Shown here: one piece after another, positions 7,758 through 15,918 of the stretch | Position numbering within the stretch: position 1 is the first letter of the stretch | Layout of the letters: each line of letters starts with the position of its first letter | Source of the DNA: Yersinia similis | GTDB lineage: Bacteria; Pseudomonadota; Gammaproteobacteria; Enterobacterales; Enterobacteriaceae | Length of the DNA: 55,520 nucleotides | Assembly (NCBI RefSeq): GCF_001053095.1 | Contig: NZ_CGBP01000032.1 | Coordinates: 1-55,520, forward strand | Direction: 5' to 3' | Notes under the pieces: generated by a model | What the model saw: only the letters and a program-made list of their open reading frames with translations | Database searches by the model: none | Told to the model about the DNA's origin: nothing | Made by a program: the position numbers and the translations under genes

Positions 7758-8714
7758 ATGACATCGTGTTCTCGATCGACATGCTTTGCACCAGACAGTA
7801 CATGTGATTTAGGCCATTTAGATCATACTTGCTGCGCGGATTGGAGAAAAGAGCGTGGAGCTGAAGCAAATCGGCAGGAATTAGCAACTAATGAGTTGCT
7901 GCTCCCTTGGTCGGGAAGTGCCTTGGGGCTTACGGATCTGGGATTTGTGGCTGGGCGTCAAAAGCCATTACTGGTTGGGATTGTTGGACCACAGAATGCT
8001 GGTAAGACTACATTACTTGCTGCTTGGTACCTGCTTTTATCTCGAGGGCTTGCTCGGGCAGGTATGCGACAATTCTCGGGATCTTATTCATTGGCTGGAT
8101 GGGAAGCAGTAGCAAGCGCGCTTCGCTGGTGCCCTGGTTTACCACCAAATTTTCCTCCGCATACAACAAGCCGTGGAGGGCGTACTCCAGGCCTCTTGCA
8201 CCTTAAGTTTAGAGATTCAGCTAACAAGGGCAGTGGTTACCTTTTTGCTGACGCCCCTGGAGAATGGTTTCAGAAATGGGCAGTCAATCGCGAAGCAGTT
8301 GATGGGGAAGGAGCTCGCTGGGTTGCAGAACATGCAGATGTTTTCCTATTGATTGCCGACCGAGGCGCGCTGTCAGGGTCAAATATGGGAAGTGCGCGTA
8401 ATTCATTTCAATTATTAGCTCGTCGTATCTCGGTTGAAGCTGGAAACAGAGCTGTTGCACTTGTCTGGACTAAATCAGATGTTTCAATTGCTCCTGAGAT
8501 GGAAGCTATGGTACGTGAGACTGTGTTTAATCTCATGCCAAATACACCGGAGTTTTCTGTAAGTGTCCAATCTGATACCGAGGGAGACCCAAGTATTCTT
8601 AATGGCCTTCAAGACCTTCTCGACTGGACGCTAGGGATTCGGCGTAACTTTGTTTGCTTACCGCCTATCCAATCCGCTGTCGCTGATCCTCTTTTTATGT
8701 TTGGTACCAGATAA
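7758..8714 (+). CDS. Double-GTPase family 2-like (DO-GTPase2) NTPase with Cys-rich N-terminus
   Basis: A 318-aa P-loop GTPase. The Walker A/G1 motif GPQNAGKT is at residues 77-84, G3 is DAPG at 165-168 (within FADAPGEW), and G4 is TKSD at 238-241 after a hydrophobic strand (VALVW). The first 26 residues hold five cysteines (4, 9, 16, 25, 26) and two histidines (20, 23), which could form a small zinc site. From memory this fits the DO-GTPase2 family, the GTPase that pairs with DO-GTPase1 in bacterial conflict systems. Its stop overlaps the next start by one base (TAATG). Predicted role: a nucleotide-dependent switch that sets the activation state of the complex. Confidence 0.75.
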   Translation: MTSCSRSTCFAPDSTCDLGHLDHTCCADWRKERGAEANRQELATNELLLPWSGSALGLTDLGFVAGRQKPLLVGIVGPQNAGKTTLLAAWYLLLSRGLARAGMRQFSGSYSLAGWEAVASALRWCPGLPPNFPPHTTSRGGRTPGLLHLKFRDSANKGSGYLFADAPGEWFQKWAVNREAVDGEGARWVAEHADVFLLIADRGALSGSNMGSARNSFQLLARRISVEAGNRAVALVWTKSDVSIAPEMEAMVRETVFNLMPNTPEFSVSVQSDTEGDPSILNGLQDLLDWTLGIRRNFVCLPPIQSAVADPLFMFGTR

Positions 8715-9568
8715 TGACAAACGAAAACTCTATTCTTTTAATTGGTGAATCAGGAGTAGGTAAGACACATTACGGCGCACAGCTTCTAAAAAGGCTAATG
8801 AAGGGGGATGGTCAATTACGCATGGATGGCGCGGCTAGCAACCTGGAACCTTTTGAAGGCGCGATGGAAAAGCTGAATGAAGGAATGTCAGCAGATCATA
8901 CGCCTACAACTCTTTACGTTGACAGTATCTGGCCTATATCTGACTGTAGTGGTATGAAAGCAGAGCTGGTTTGGCCTGATTATGGCGGCGAGCAGATTAA
9001 AGCTATCTCCTCAACTCGAAGAGTTCCCGCTACTTGGGGCGAGCGAGCTATCAATTCTCCTGCATGGTTATTACTTGTCCGCTTACAACAAATAAGGTCG
9101 AACGATGACATTTTTTCAAAACCTTTACATGATATTTGTAGTAGTGGTGAAGAAAATCATCAAATTCAGATTTCTGATCAGGCTAGATTGATAGAATTAT
9201 TGCAAATATTAATTTACGTTAGGGGGAAAATAAGCTCTACCCACCTTGATAGTCCTCGAATATGTGTACTTCTTAGCTGTTGGGATGAGCTGGGTACCGA
9301 TATTCAGAAAGAGCCCGCAGTTGTTTTACGGGAACGGCTTCCGATGTTTTTCAATTTCCTGAAGAGCACATGGAAGGAGCCTTTGATACTTGGTTTGTCT
9401 GCTCTGGAGCGCTCTTTGACTAGTGCAGATCGAGATATGGAATATTCAATTCGGGGCCCCGAACAATTTGGTTACATTGTCCTTCCTGATGGGCAGAAAT
9501 CAAATGATCTAACGCTTCCAATTCAGCAGCTATTGGCGAGCAATTCCGTAAAAGAGGCCCACGTGTGA
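8714..9568 (+). CDS. Double-GTPase family 1-like (DO-GTPase1) NTPase
   Basis: A 284-aa P-loop NTPase, clearly distinct from its neighbour. G1 is GESGVGKT at residues 11-18. G3-like is DYGGE at 89-93 (after AELVWP), where most GTPases have DxxG. A strand ending in LLSCWDE (186-192) stands where G4 would be, in place of NKxD. The lack of a canonical NKxD means guanine specificity is not assured. From memory the pattern matches DO-GTPase1. The start overlaps the preceding stop by one base, and the stop overlaps the next start by four (GTGA), so the three reading frames are translationally coupled. No membrane segments are seen. Confidence 0.75.
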   Translation: MTNENSILLIGESGVGKTHYGAQLLKRLMKGDGQLRMDGAASNLEPFEGAMEKLNEGMSADHTPTTLYVDSIWPISDCSGMKAELVWPDYGGEQIKAISSTRRVPATWGERAINSPAWLLLVRLQQIRSNDDIFSKPLHDICSSGEENHQIQISDQARLIELLQILIYVRGKISSTHLDSPRICVLLSCWDELGTDIQKEPAVVLRERLPMFFNFLKSTWKEPLILGLSALERSLTSADRDMEYSIRGPEQFGYIVLPDGQKSNDLTLPIQQLLASNSVKEAHV

Positions 9569-12027
9569 AAGTCGAACAAGCTATTTATGGCGAGTCTCGT
9601 GGAGGACATGGGCTCCGGTTAGGAAGTTCTGACCTCCCAATTATTTCAGCTCTGACTTCATACTTAGACTTGCCTGATGCAGCACCTCTTGGTGTAAATT
9701 GGTCGCCATTCGTAAGTGGTTTCCCACATGGGAAATATTATATCTTGGCCCGCACATTTGCTGATCCGGCAGCTAGTCGACCAGGCATGGTTCTTTCTCA
9801 TGCAGTTATCGTCCCGCTTGAAGAAGTTATTAACATCTCCGACCTACGCCCACTTTTCGAAATGTTGCTCACCGAACCTATATTTCCTGGCGTACTCGAA
9901 GCATGTGAGTTTCTAGCAATAGCGAAACCACTAAAGCCAACTCCTGAATTGGTTTCGCTTGCTAATGCATTAGTGACACGCGGACGGGGGCCTGTGATTA
10001 GATTCGGTTTGCAGGATTTTGATGAATTGATAGCTTCTCTATGGGTTCATTTATGGCCCGAAATTCGTTCTAAATTTTCATTTAGACTGAGCTTCGGACC
10101 ACAAGATATTATCGATGAAATTACTCCTGCAGTTATTTGTACACCCAATGCTCTAGCCTCACGTTGGTCGTCTTACCGTGTACTTAGTAATGATATTCAA
10201 TCACCTTCTCTTGCTGCGGGGATTCTATATGGCGGTATGGATAGATCTTCCGTTATGGAGTTGACCCAACAAGTAGGAGCTAAAATTTATCAATTTTCTG
10301 AATTACCATTACTGCAGCGTTTGTATGAGATTGATAAAAATCCAGATCCACAATTTGATGAATGTGTATCTGCGCTGCGAATTATTGAGAAGCTTTCTCC
10401 TTATCCTGCGCCAGGCTTAGACTACAAGAACGTCTTTACACACAGACTTGTCTTGCGTTTACCGCATGCCTCTCTTCAAGATATTTTACTGCTAAGAAAC
10501 CTTGGAACTGCTGGACTTCCAGATGCTACAAGGATATGGACTAGTCTTAAAGACTGGGCTACAGCTAATTCATTAGTAGCTTCAGAAGATATTGGTATGC
10601 TCTCGGTTCTTAGCGATGCACTTTGTGCGACTGCTGCTATAGAACCCTGGCGGCTTTCGATTATCAATGGTCTAATTTCTGGTTCGCACGCATCTCCTGA
10701 AATATTGGCTAGTGCTTTTTGGCGCTGGGCCAAGCTGGGCCCGAAAGTAATAGCTCAACTCGCAGAATATCTGCCGATAGAAGGTGAGTTTGAGTATCAG
10801 ATAGTTAAAGCGGTACCAGACGTTCTCGATCTTGAAACCGGTAATGTCGTAATGGCTATTGCTCACAGCAAAAACTGGTTAAAACTCCATGGAACTGCAG
10901 CGAGCGCTTGTCTTGAGCCTTTAGATGCAATCATGCGTCAGCTTTCAATCGATACTAGAGCAACCGAATTAGAAGGTCTGCGTGCTGCATTGCGAAGAAC
11001 TGGCCCTAGAGAAACCATAGAGTTGGCTTTAGCTCGAACTAATGAAACCCGATTGCTTCATCTGGCAGCAGAGAGAATTGCAGATAATCCTTCTCTATTA
11101 GGAACGCTGAGTTTTACTTCCATACACGTTCAGGATCTCTGGTTTTATGCTTTATCGATAAATTCTGAAGCTTGGAAAGGACCAAATGACCCGTATGGAG
11201 CATTTTCTGTCGTTCTTAAGAAACTTATTCAAAATTCCGAAGTAAACCTACAGTTGATTGAGGCGCTTTCATTCACTCCCTTGGCTGATCTCAGTAAATA
11301 CATTAAGAATGCAGATGTTTGGAGTTACCTTCCAGAGCCAGCTAGAGGAAATTGTTTACGTGCAACAGCTATTGGTTGGCTTCATAATGCTTTGGAAGGA
11401 AATATAAATCATCCAGATAATTTACTTGAAAGAGCTATTTTAACCAATGAAAAACTCGCACTTGTATTGCAAAGTGATAATCCTGACATTGGGAATATTT
11501 TGAGAGTTATCAAATATTTACCAAACCTTGAAGAGTTCCGAGTTCTACGATGGTTAAATGAAAATGCATTAACTAAACCATTACAAAGTGCTGATTCTGA
11601 GGAATTAGGACGTATCATTCAAAATCAAAGTTGGCATCAAATTGTAGAAACGCTGATAAAGCTTACAAAACAAGGTCGAGGCGACTTAAAACCAGCGTTA
11701 ATACAGTGTTATAGCATGGTTGGTTTATTCTGGAGATTAGTTTTAGGACTACCGAATGTTTCATACTCGGAGAAATGGGCTTTATTAGAGGAGCTTGCAG
11801 TCGAGCTATATCCTAATGGACCTGATGAACAAGCGCTTTGGGATCGTGCTGGAGGGAAAGATGCTGATTTGAAAGTGAATGGTTCAGGAAGAAATCGTTG
11901 GCATGATGCGATTTCTTATCTACAGCGAGGACGTGGGCCATACGTTAGTGCTCTGTTTAAAGAAATGCAGAGTGATTATCCTCAAAACGATAAACTCAGG
12001 GCCCTACGGGAAATTCGATATTTCTAA
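9565..12027 (+). CDS. GAP1-like GTPase-associated protein with C-terminal EAD1-like domain
   Basis: An 820-aa protein starting with GTG at 9565. The N-terminus (about 1-130) fits the GAP1-N1 pattern as I remember it: EQAIYGESRGGHGLRLGSS, LGVNWSPFVSGFPHGKYY, ARTFADP, RPGMVLSHAVIVPLEE. The middle (about 130-735) is a long helical region without catalytic motifs, resembling the GAP1-M/C part. Residues 737-820 form a discrete terminal domain with ELYPNGP, LWDRAGG and NGSGRNRW. The same arrangement ends the caspase protein encoded next (288-371). In family terms this is an effector-associated domain (EAD1) that recruits an effector with the same domain, so this protein is the inferred bridge between the GTPases and the caspase. 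Confidence 0.75.
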   Translation: MKVEQAIYGESRGGHGLRLGSSDLPIISALTSYLDLPDAAPLGVNWSPFVSGFPHGKYYILARTFADPAASRPGMVLSHAVIVPLEEVINISDLRPLFEMLLTEPIFPGVLEACEFLAIAKPLKPTPELVSLANALVTRGRGPVIRFGLQDFDELIASLWVHLWPEIRSKFSFRLSFGPQDIIDEITPAVICTPNALASRWSSYRVLSNDIQSPSLAAGILYGGMDRSSVMELTQQVGAKIYQFSELPLLQRLYEIDKNPDPQFDECVSALRIIEKLSPYPAPGLDYKNVFTHRLVLRLPHASLQDILLLRNLGTAGLPDATRIWTSLKDWATANSLVASEDIGMLSVLSDALCATAAIEPWRLSIINGLISGSHASPEILASAFWRWAKLGPKVIAQLAEYLPIEGEFEYQIVKAVPDVLDLETGNVVMAIAHSKNWLKLHGTAASACLEPLDAIMRQLSIDTRATELEGLRAALRRTGPRETIELALARTNETRLLHLAAERIADNPSLLGTLSFTSIHVQDLWFYALSINSEAWKGPNDPYGAFSVVLKKLIQNSEVNLQLIEALSFTPLADLSKYIKNADVWSYLPEPARGNCLRATAIGWLHNALEGNINHPDNLLERAILTNEKLALVLQSDNPDIGNILRVIKYLPNLEEFRVLRWLNENALTKPLQSADSEELGRIIQNQSWHQIVETLIKLTKQGRGDLKPALIQCYSMVGLFWRLVLGLPNVSYSEKWALLEELAVELYPNGPDEQALWDRAGGKDADLKVNGSGRNRWHDAISYLQRGRGPYVSALFKEMQSDYPQNDKLRALREIRYF

Positions 12028-12039
12028 AATAGTCAATAA

Positions 12040-13155
12040 ATGCAAATGGATGATAAAGAGCTAAAGATGCATATTGAAGAAGGTGATTTTTCTGAAGGAC
12101 ATGCGTTAATTATTTCAGTAGCTAACTATTCTCAGGTTAGCCCATTGCCAATTACCGTGCTCAATGATGGTCGAGATATGTATTTGACGCTAGTATCTCC
12201 CTCACATTGCGGCTATAAAACTTCAAACGTTGCGATTTTGCTGGACAACAAGGCAACTCTCGCAGCAATGCGCCGCGAACTAAAAGCATTAGCCGATCGA
12301 GCGAAGCCCAGCGATACTGTTGTGATTTTCTTTTCTGGGCATGGTGCTCGCTTGGGTAAACACACTGAAGCTTCAAGTGCATTAATTCCGTTTGATTGCT
12401 CTATGGATAATTTTATAGAGAGCGTAATGTCTGAGGAAGAATTTTCGTTAGCGCTGAAAAATATCCAAGCACGTAGGGTTGTAGTCTTTATCGATGCATG
12501 CCATTCAGGAGCATCGGTAAGTTTCAAAAATCTTAACAATAGCTACGCTGATCTAGGGTATTCAGAAAAATCATTAAGTAGGCTATCTGAGGGAAGCGGG
12601 CGTGTATTAATTGCCTCATCCAGGGCTTCTGAATACTCATTAGTGTTTAATGGAGCACGTAATAGCTTGTTTACTGAGCATTTACTTAATGTTCTTCGTG
12701 GAGGAGGAGGCACGCATGGTGATGGGCTTATTAGGGTATTTGAGGTATTTAATCATGTATCAGAACAAGTACGCTCAGCGGCACCAGGTAAACAACATCC
12801 TATTTTCAAGGCGAGTGATCTTGAGGATAATTTTCCAATAGCTTTAGATTGTGGGGGCGTGAAGAAGCTTACTGACACCATAATACCTAATGAAAAAGTG
12901 GATATCTGGCGTGAATTAGGTGAAATTTTTTGCGAACTGTACCCTGCAGGGCCTCAAGATGAAGATATTTGGCTTCGTTCAGGTGGTGAGATTTCAAGGC
13001 TTCGTCTTTCAGGGTCAGGACGTGCAAATTGGCTGGCTGCACTCCGTATCCTTAGACAGGGAGGAGGGGGAGTGAACATAACTAAAGATTCGTTAGTTGG
13101 CGAAGCATTGAACGATTTCCCTCATCATCAGCAATTGAAGTGTCTGAAAGATTAA
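12040..13155 (+). CDS. Caspase-like protease with C-terminal EAD1-like adaptor domain
   Basis: A 371-aa clan CD protease (peptidase C14/caspase-like). The catalytic dyad is visible: His101 in FFSGHGA and Cys154 in FIDACHSGAS. The opening strand (HALIISVANYSQVSPLP) and LNDGRDM are also typical. The protease domain spans about residues 18-250. Residues 288-371 (ELYPAGP, IWLRSGG, SGSGRANW) are an EAD1-like domain matching the end of the preceding GAP1 protein. The gene starts 12 nt after that one; alternative starts lie at codons 3 and 10, and no strong Shine-Dalgarno is seen. Predicted role: cytosolic effector, inactive until clustered through EAD1, then cleaving the GAP1/GTPase partners or cell proteins. 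The substrate is unknown. Confidence 0.85.
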   Translation: MQMDDKELKMHIEEGDFSEGHALIISVANYSQVSPLPITVLNDGRDMYLTLVSPSHCGYKTSNVAILLDNKATLAAMRRELKALADRAKPSDTVVIFFSGHGARLGKHTEASSALIPFDCSMDNFIESVMSEEEFSLALKNIQARRVVVFIDACHSGASVSFKNLNNSYADLGYSEKSLSRLSEGSGRVLIASSRASEYSLVFNGARNSLFTEHLLNVLRGGGGTHGDGLIRVFEVFNHVSEQVRSAAPGKQHPIFKASDLEDNFPIALDCGGVKKLTDTIIPNEKVDIWRELGEIFCELYPAGPQDEDIWLRSGGEISRLRLSGSGRANWLAALRILRQGGGGVNITKDSLVGEALNDFPHHQQLKCLKD

Positions 13156-13184
13156 TTATCTCCTGAGTCATTTACGATAACTAA

Positions 13185-13211
13185 AATGGCCTTCCTATCG
13201 TGTAGGCCATT
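13185..13211. terminator. Convergent-gene terminator hairpin
   Basis: A perfect 8-bp stem AATGGCCT/AGGCCATT with an 11-nt loop, between the caspase gene stop (13155) and the convergent gp2-like gene stop (13223). The U-tract is short on both sides (TTTTAG on the minus strand), so efficiency is uncertain. Confidence 0.55.
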
Positions 13212-13222
13212 GAATAGATAAG

Positions 13223-13831
13223 TTAAAGATCGATTTGGCTGCACCCGAAATTACGATCCCCTTCCCCAAACACTTTGGTTTCGACTTTGCTCAGGTAATC
13301 CAGGCGCTCAAGCAGGTCTTGGTAATGTTCGTTGAAGTCAGGGCTGTTAGTGTCCAGCACGTAGCGGCAGTCATCTGGAAAATGCACCAGACCTTGGTGG
13401 TCGTCCAGTTCCAGCCCTAAAGCGCTGTACCATGCCGCTGTAATCATTCCTCTCAGATTGTCTTCCTGATTGTAATCACCGAGGTGGTAGTAGGCGTCTT
13501 TGTTGAATAACAGACAGATATGGTAATGGCATTTACCTGATTCCGAAAACTCTCTTACCCATATAATAAACATAGGGCAACGATAAATACGTTTACCTTC
13601 TCGTTGCTTGCGAACCTTATCCGCTTCCAGCTTAGCCTTTAGGGATCCACGCATCCGGGACATCACTCCTGGTTCCAGATTAGGGAAGCAGCAAATATTA
13701 TCACCATCATCGACGATACCCGGATAATGGAGATCCACTCTTACCGCAGTGACTCTTGGATATTTATTCGTCAGGGCATTCAGAAAGATATTAATTTTTA
13801 TACGGTAGTCCTGTATATATTTACTTGTCAT
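13223..13831 (-). CDS. Inovirus Gp2-like protein (YagK/YfjJ family)
   Basis: A 202-aa protein with the pattern of the island proteins YagK/YfjJ (inovirus Gp2 family): KYIQDYRIKINIFLNAL, VTAVRVDLHYP, FIIWVREFSESGKCHYHIC (an HYH motif like the HUH motif of rolling-circle initiators), RGMITAAWYSALGLE, YRYVLD-like text and ERLDYLSKVETKVFG. In filamentous phages Gp2 nicks the replication origin; in islands the role is unproven. AGGAA lies about 10 nt before the ATG at 13831. It faces the caspase gene tail to tail, so the five-gene system is bounded on both sides by ordinary island genes. Confidence 0.8.
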   Translation of the reverse strand: MTSKYIQDYRIKINIFLNALTNKYPRVTAVRVDLHYPGIVDDGDNICCFPNLEPGVMSRMRGSLKAKLEADKVRKQREGKRIYRCPMFIIWVREFSESGKCHYHICLLFNKDAYYHLGDYNQEDNLRGMITAAWYSALGLELDDHQGLVHFPDDCRYVLDTNSPDFNEHYQDLLERLDYLSKVETKVFGEGDRNFGCSQIDL

Positions 13832-13856
13832 ATTAATATTCCTATGTGGTTGACCC

Positions 13857-13877
13857 TACGGTCTGTCAGAGACCGTA
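13857..13877. other. Small hairpin upstream of the gp2-like gene
   Basis: ACGGTCT and AGACCGT pair around a 5-nt loop, about 30 nt upstream of the gp2-like start. The 13832-14127 gap (296 bases) has no gene I can support; it is AT-rich and repeats cagatct-like words (13939, 14012), which could be regulator sites. Confidence 0.4.
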
Positions 13878-14127
13878 TTTGTTATTGCCACGCAGGTAGG
13901 GCTATACCTTCCCGATGATTAAGGTATATACTGGCATCAGATCTTAGTATCCCCATACTGTTGTGATCTGATAATTACTTGTTAAGTAATTCTACGCTTA
14001 GATGGTCATTAGTCAGATCTAAGAGTAGATAGCCATTATAATACCTTTCCAACACCTAGATTTAAGATAAAGTCAGCCCCAGCCTGTGATGACTGTTTAA
14101 AAGTTACTCTGCAATTAGCTTGCTGAA

Positions 14128-14691
14128 TTAACCGATAATTCCGTTATTCCAATTACGCTTAACTGTCGATATGCTGATCCTCAATTTTTTAGCTGTTTGT
14201 GATTGTGTCAGTCCCATAGTCTTACATGTCCGAATATCATTGTAGTATTCACTTCCTTCTTTCCTCCCTAATGGTTTAGTAATATTCCTAGTCTTCAACG
14301 CCGATAAACTTACCTTCCTGCATTCATTTTGTATCTTTGGAAGTAATAAAGTAAAAACATACCCATCAGCAGTCGGAGTTAGCTTCTTTTGAGGGAAGTA
14401 ACAATGAATGCGTATAGCCTTTTTAGCACATCGTATTATGTTTTCCTGGATCTCCTCTGCGTTGATCCCCAGACTGTTTAGGTCTAATACAACCAGATCG
14501 TCGCCTCTGTTCATATTTCTATTAATCAGGTATTGCAATGACTCCCTGTTGTTGGGTGACCGTTGACTGTCAATCAGTGTCCGCTCCGAACTTATCGATA
14601 AAGCTTTGCGAACTTTTTCAATCACCGACTTAAGATTTTGATCCTCAACTTCCCCCACATTCCGGCATAGATGGTAAAGAAATCCAGACAT
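14128..14691 (-). CDS. Serine-recombinase-like protein lacking the usual catalytic serine
   Basis: A 187-aa protein whose layout follows a small resolvase/invertase: a Rossmann-like N-terminal domain (ERTLIDSQRSPNNRESLQYL, then DDLVVLDLNSLG, compare the resolvase DxxSGxxxxRxxL and DxLVVxxLDRLGR blocks) and a C-terminal helix-turn-helix (MGLTQSQTAKKLRISISTVKRNW). The first strand, normally YxRVS with the nucleophilic serine, reads FLYHLCRNVGE, so the serine is missing. It may act only as a DNA-binding regulator. The short HTH tail keeps the GRKEG hinge-like motif (LGRKEGSEYYNDI). Island context fits a regulator of excision or of gene expression. Confidence 0.6.
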   Translation of the reverse strand: MSGFLYHLCRNVGEVEDQNLKSVIEKVRKALSISSERTLIDSQRSPNNRESLQYLINRNMNRGDDLVVLDLNSLGINAEEIQENIIRCAKKAIRIHCYFPQKKLTPTADGYVFTLLLPKIQNECRKVSLSALKTRNITKPLGRKEGSEYYNDIRTCKTMGLTQSQTAKKLRISISTVKRNWNNGIIG

Positions 14692-14760
14692 TCTGCTTAA
14701 CTCCGGTATCAGTTATTAATTACAGCTACCTTTAGGTACCTAAAGGAGGAAATCAATAAA

Positions 14761-15246
14761 TCAATTTTTTTCACCCTTAATTATATCGGCAAAAGGATTA
14801 ATAATGATAATGTTCCCCGTTGGTTTTGAGGAAGATGGAACGTCACGTTCTTGAATAACAGGTATCATCACAGCCTTATCGTTTATATAAAAAATCGGAA
14901 TCCAACAAATATGTGGGAATGAAATATTTATAGAGTGCCTTTTGAGAACACTATCAATTCCATACTCAATTAGCTCAATAGCAGGGAGTAATACAACCCG
15001 GCTAAGATCAAAAAAATTACTTTCATACATGGCATCTTTGATCAACTGGATAGTAGCAAGTCCAGTTGCCAATCGTTTTGCATAATTCACCTTTCGATCC
15101 GTGTAAATATAAATAACATTTTTTGCCTCAGTTTCCTCAATAAAGTTTCTTAACGTTTTTTTAATTTCCTCTATTTCAAGATTACTCATTCTCTGGTCTG
15201 ACAGACTGTTTTTTATATCTTTCACATCCAGAATATGTCCTGACAT
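14761..15246 (-). CDS. Hypothetical protein, second gene of a two-gene unit
   Basis: A 161-aa soluble-looking protein, alpha/beta in character (AKNVIYIYTDRKVNYAKRL, LSRVVLLPAIELIEYG, HICWIPIFYI, GNIIIINPFADI). No catalytic motif or family recognised. I use the ATG at 15246 rather than the TTG one codon earlier. It begins 15 nt after the stop of the 67-aa gene and is AT-rich like it, so the two are probably co-transcribed. A toxin-antitoxin-like pair is possible but not shown. Confidence 0.5.
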   Translation of the reverse strand: MSGHILDVKDIKNSLSDQRMSNLEIEEIKKTLRNFIEETEAKNVIYIYTDRKVNYAKRLATGLATIQLIKDAMYESNFFDLSRVVLLPAIELIEYGIDSVLKRHSINISFPHICWIPIFYINDKAVMIPVIQERDVPSSSKPTGNIIIINPFADIIKGEKN

Positions 15247-15261
15247 CAAAATATGAGACTT

Positions 15262-15465
15262 TCAAATATCCAGAAGAAACTCCGCATCTGTTTTTTTAGA
15301 TCCACCAGAAATCAATGGGATTTGTTTTTTCAAAAACGATGGCGCAGCAGCGTGCAACACTTGAGAAATAGTCGCAGAGAGTGAACATCCTACATTTTTA
15401 CTGTACTCCTTATAAGCTTCAATGGTTGATTCGTAGTTAGTGGAGAACGTGATTTTTTTTGACAT
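15262..15465 (-). CDS. Small basic protein, possible ribbon-helix-helix regulator
   Basis: A 67-aa protein. The N-terminal half (KKITFSTNYESTIEAYKEYS, then NVGCSLSATISQVLH) has the strand-helix-helix spacing of a ribbon-helix-helix DNA-binding protein, with the C-terminal third (PLISGGSKKTDAEFLL) free to bind a partner. It sits directly upstream of the 161-aa unknown gene, the layout of many antitoxin-toxin or autoregulated pairs. The RHH call rests on pattern only. Confidence 0.45.
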   Translation of the reverse strand: MSKKITFSTNYESTIEAYKEYSKNVGCSLSATISQVLHAAAPSFLKKQIPLISGGSKKTDAEFLLDI

Positions 15466-15579
15466 AAGAGTCTCGCTGTAATATTAAACAATGTTTCAAT
15501 TTTAGTTATCCAGTCACATTCATATTGGTCTCTATGAGTATTGGCGGAACAGCTAGTAACGGCTAAGGTTCAGAGAACA

Positions 15580-15816
15580 TCATCGGATGTTGATCCAAAA
15601 AAGTAAGTCGCTCAGAAGCCAGCCACAAGACTTGGTCCCAAGAGCTTTACGCAAAGGAAATTTGCCTACTCGCTCAAGCTTCCACGCAGTGGAGCGAGCA
15701 ATGGATGTAATGCGCTGACGCTCTTGTTCACGTACCAAGCGATCGGAAGGCTCTCCATAGTTCTGCAGAGCCTGTAGACGCTGTTCAGCCGTCGGTTGAG
15801 TAAAAGGTGTGTTCAT
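15580..15816 (-). CDS. alpA: AlpA-family phage/island regulator
   Basis: A 78-aa MerR-like winged-helix protein. The diagnostic block is RITSIARSTAWKLERVGKFP followed by LGTKSCGWLLSDLLFWI, matching AlpA (RxxxVxxxTGLSRSTIYRxxxxGxFPxPxxLGxRxxGWxxxEVxxWI). In CP4-57, AlpA promotes expression of the excisionase/integrase region and island loss. The start is set at 15816 because AGGAGG lies 6 nt upstream; an earlier ATG at 15849 has no such site. There is a gap of about 100 bases to the 353-aa gene on the 5' side. Confidence 0.85.
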   Translation of the reverse strand: MNTPFTQPTAEQRLQALQNYGEPSDRLVREQERQRITSIARSTAWKLERVGKFPLRKALGTKSCGWLLSDLLFWINIR

Positions 15817-15918
15817 GATTGCCTCCTGTTGTTTCGGTGGAGGCATCATGTATCGAATTGATTTTGTGGGGAAGACCTGCGTTTTTTACTAAGTCCTTAT
15901 TAATAACTTATTAAAGCG

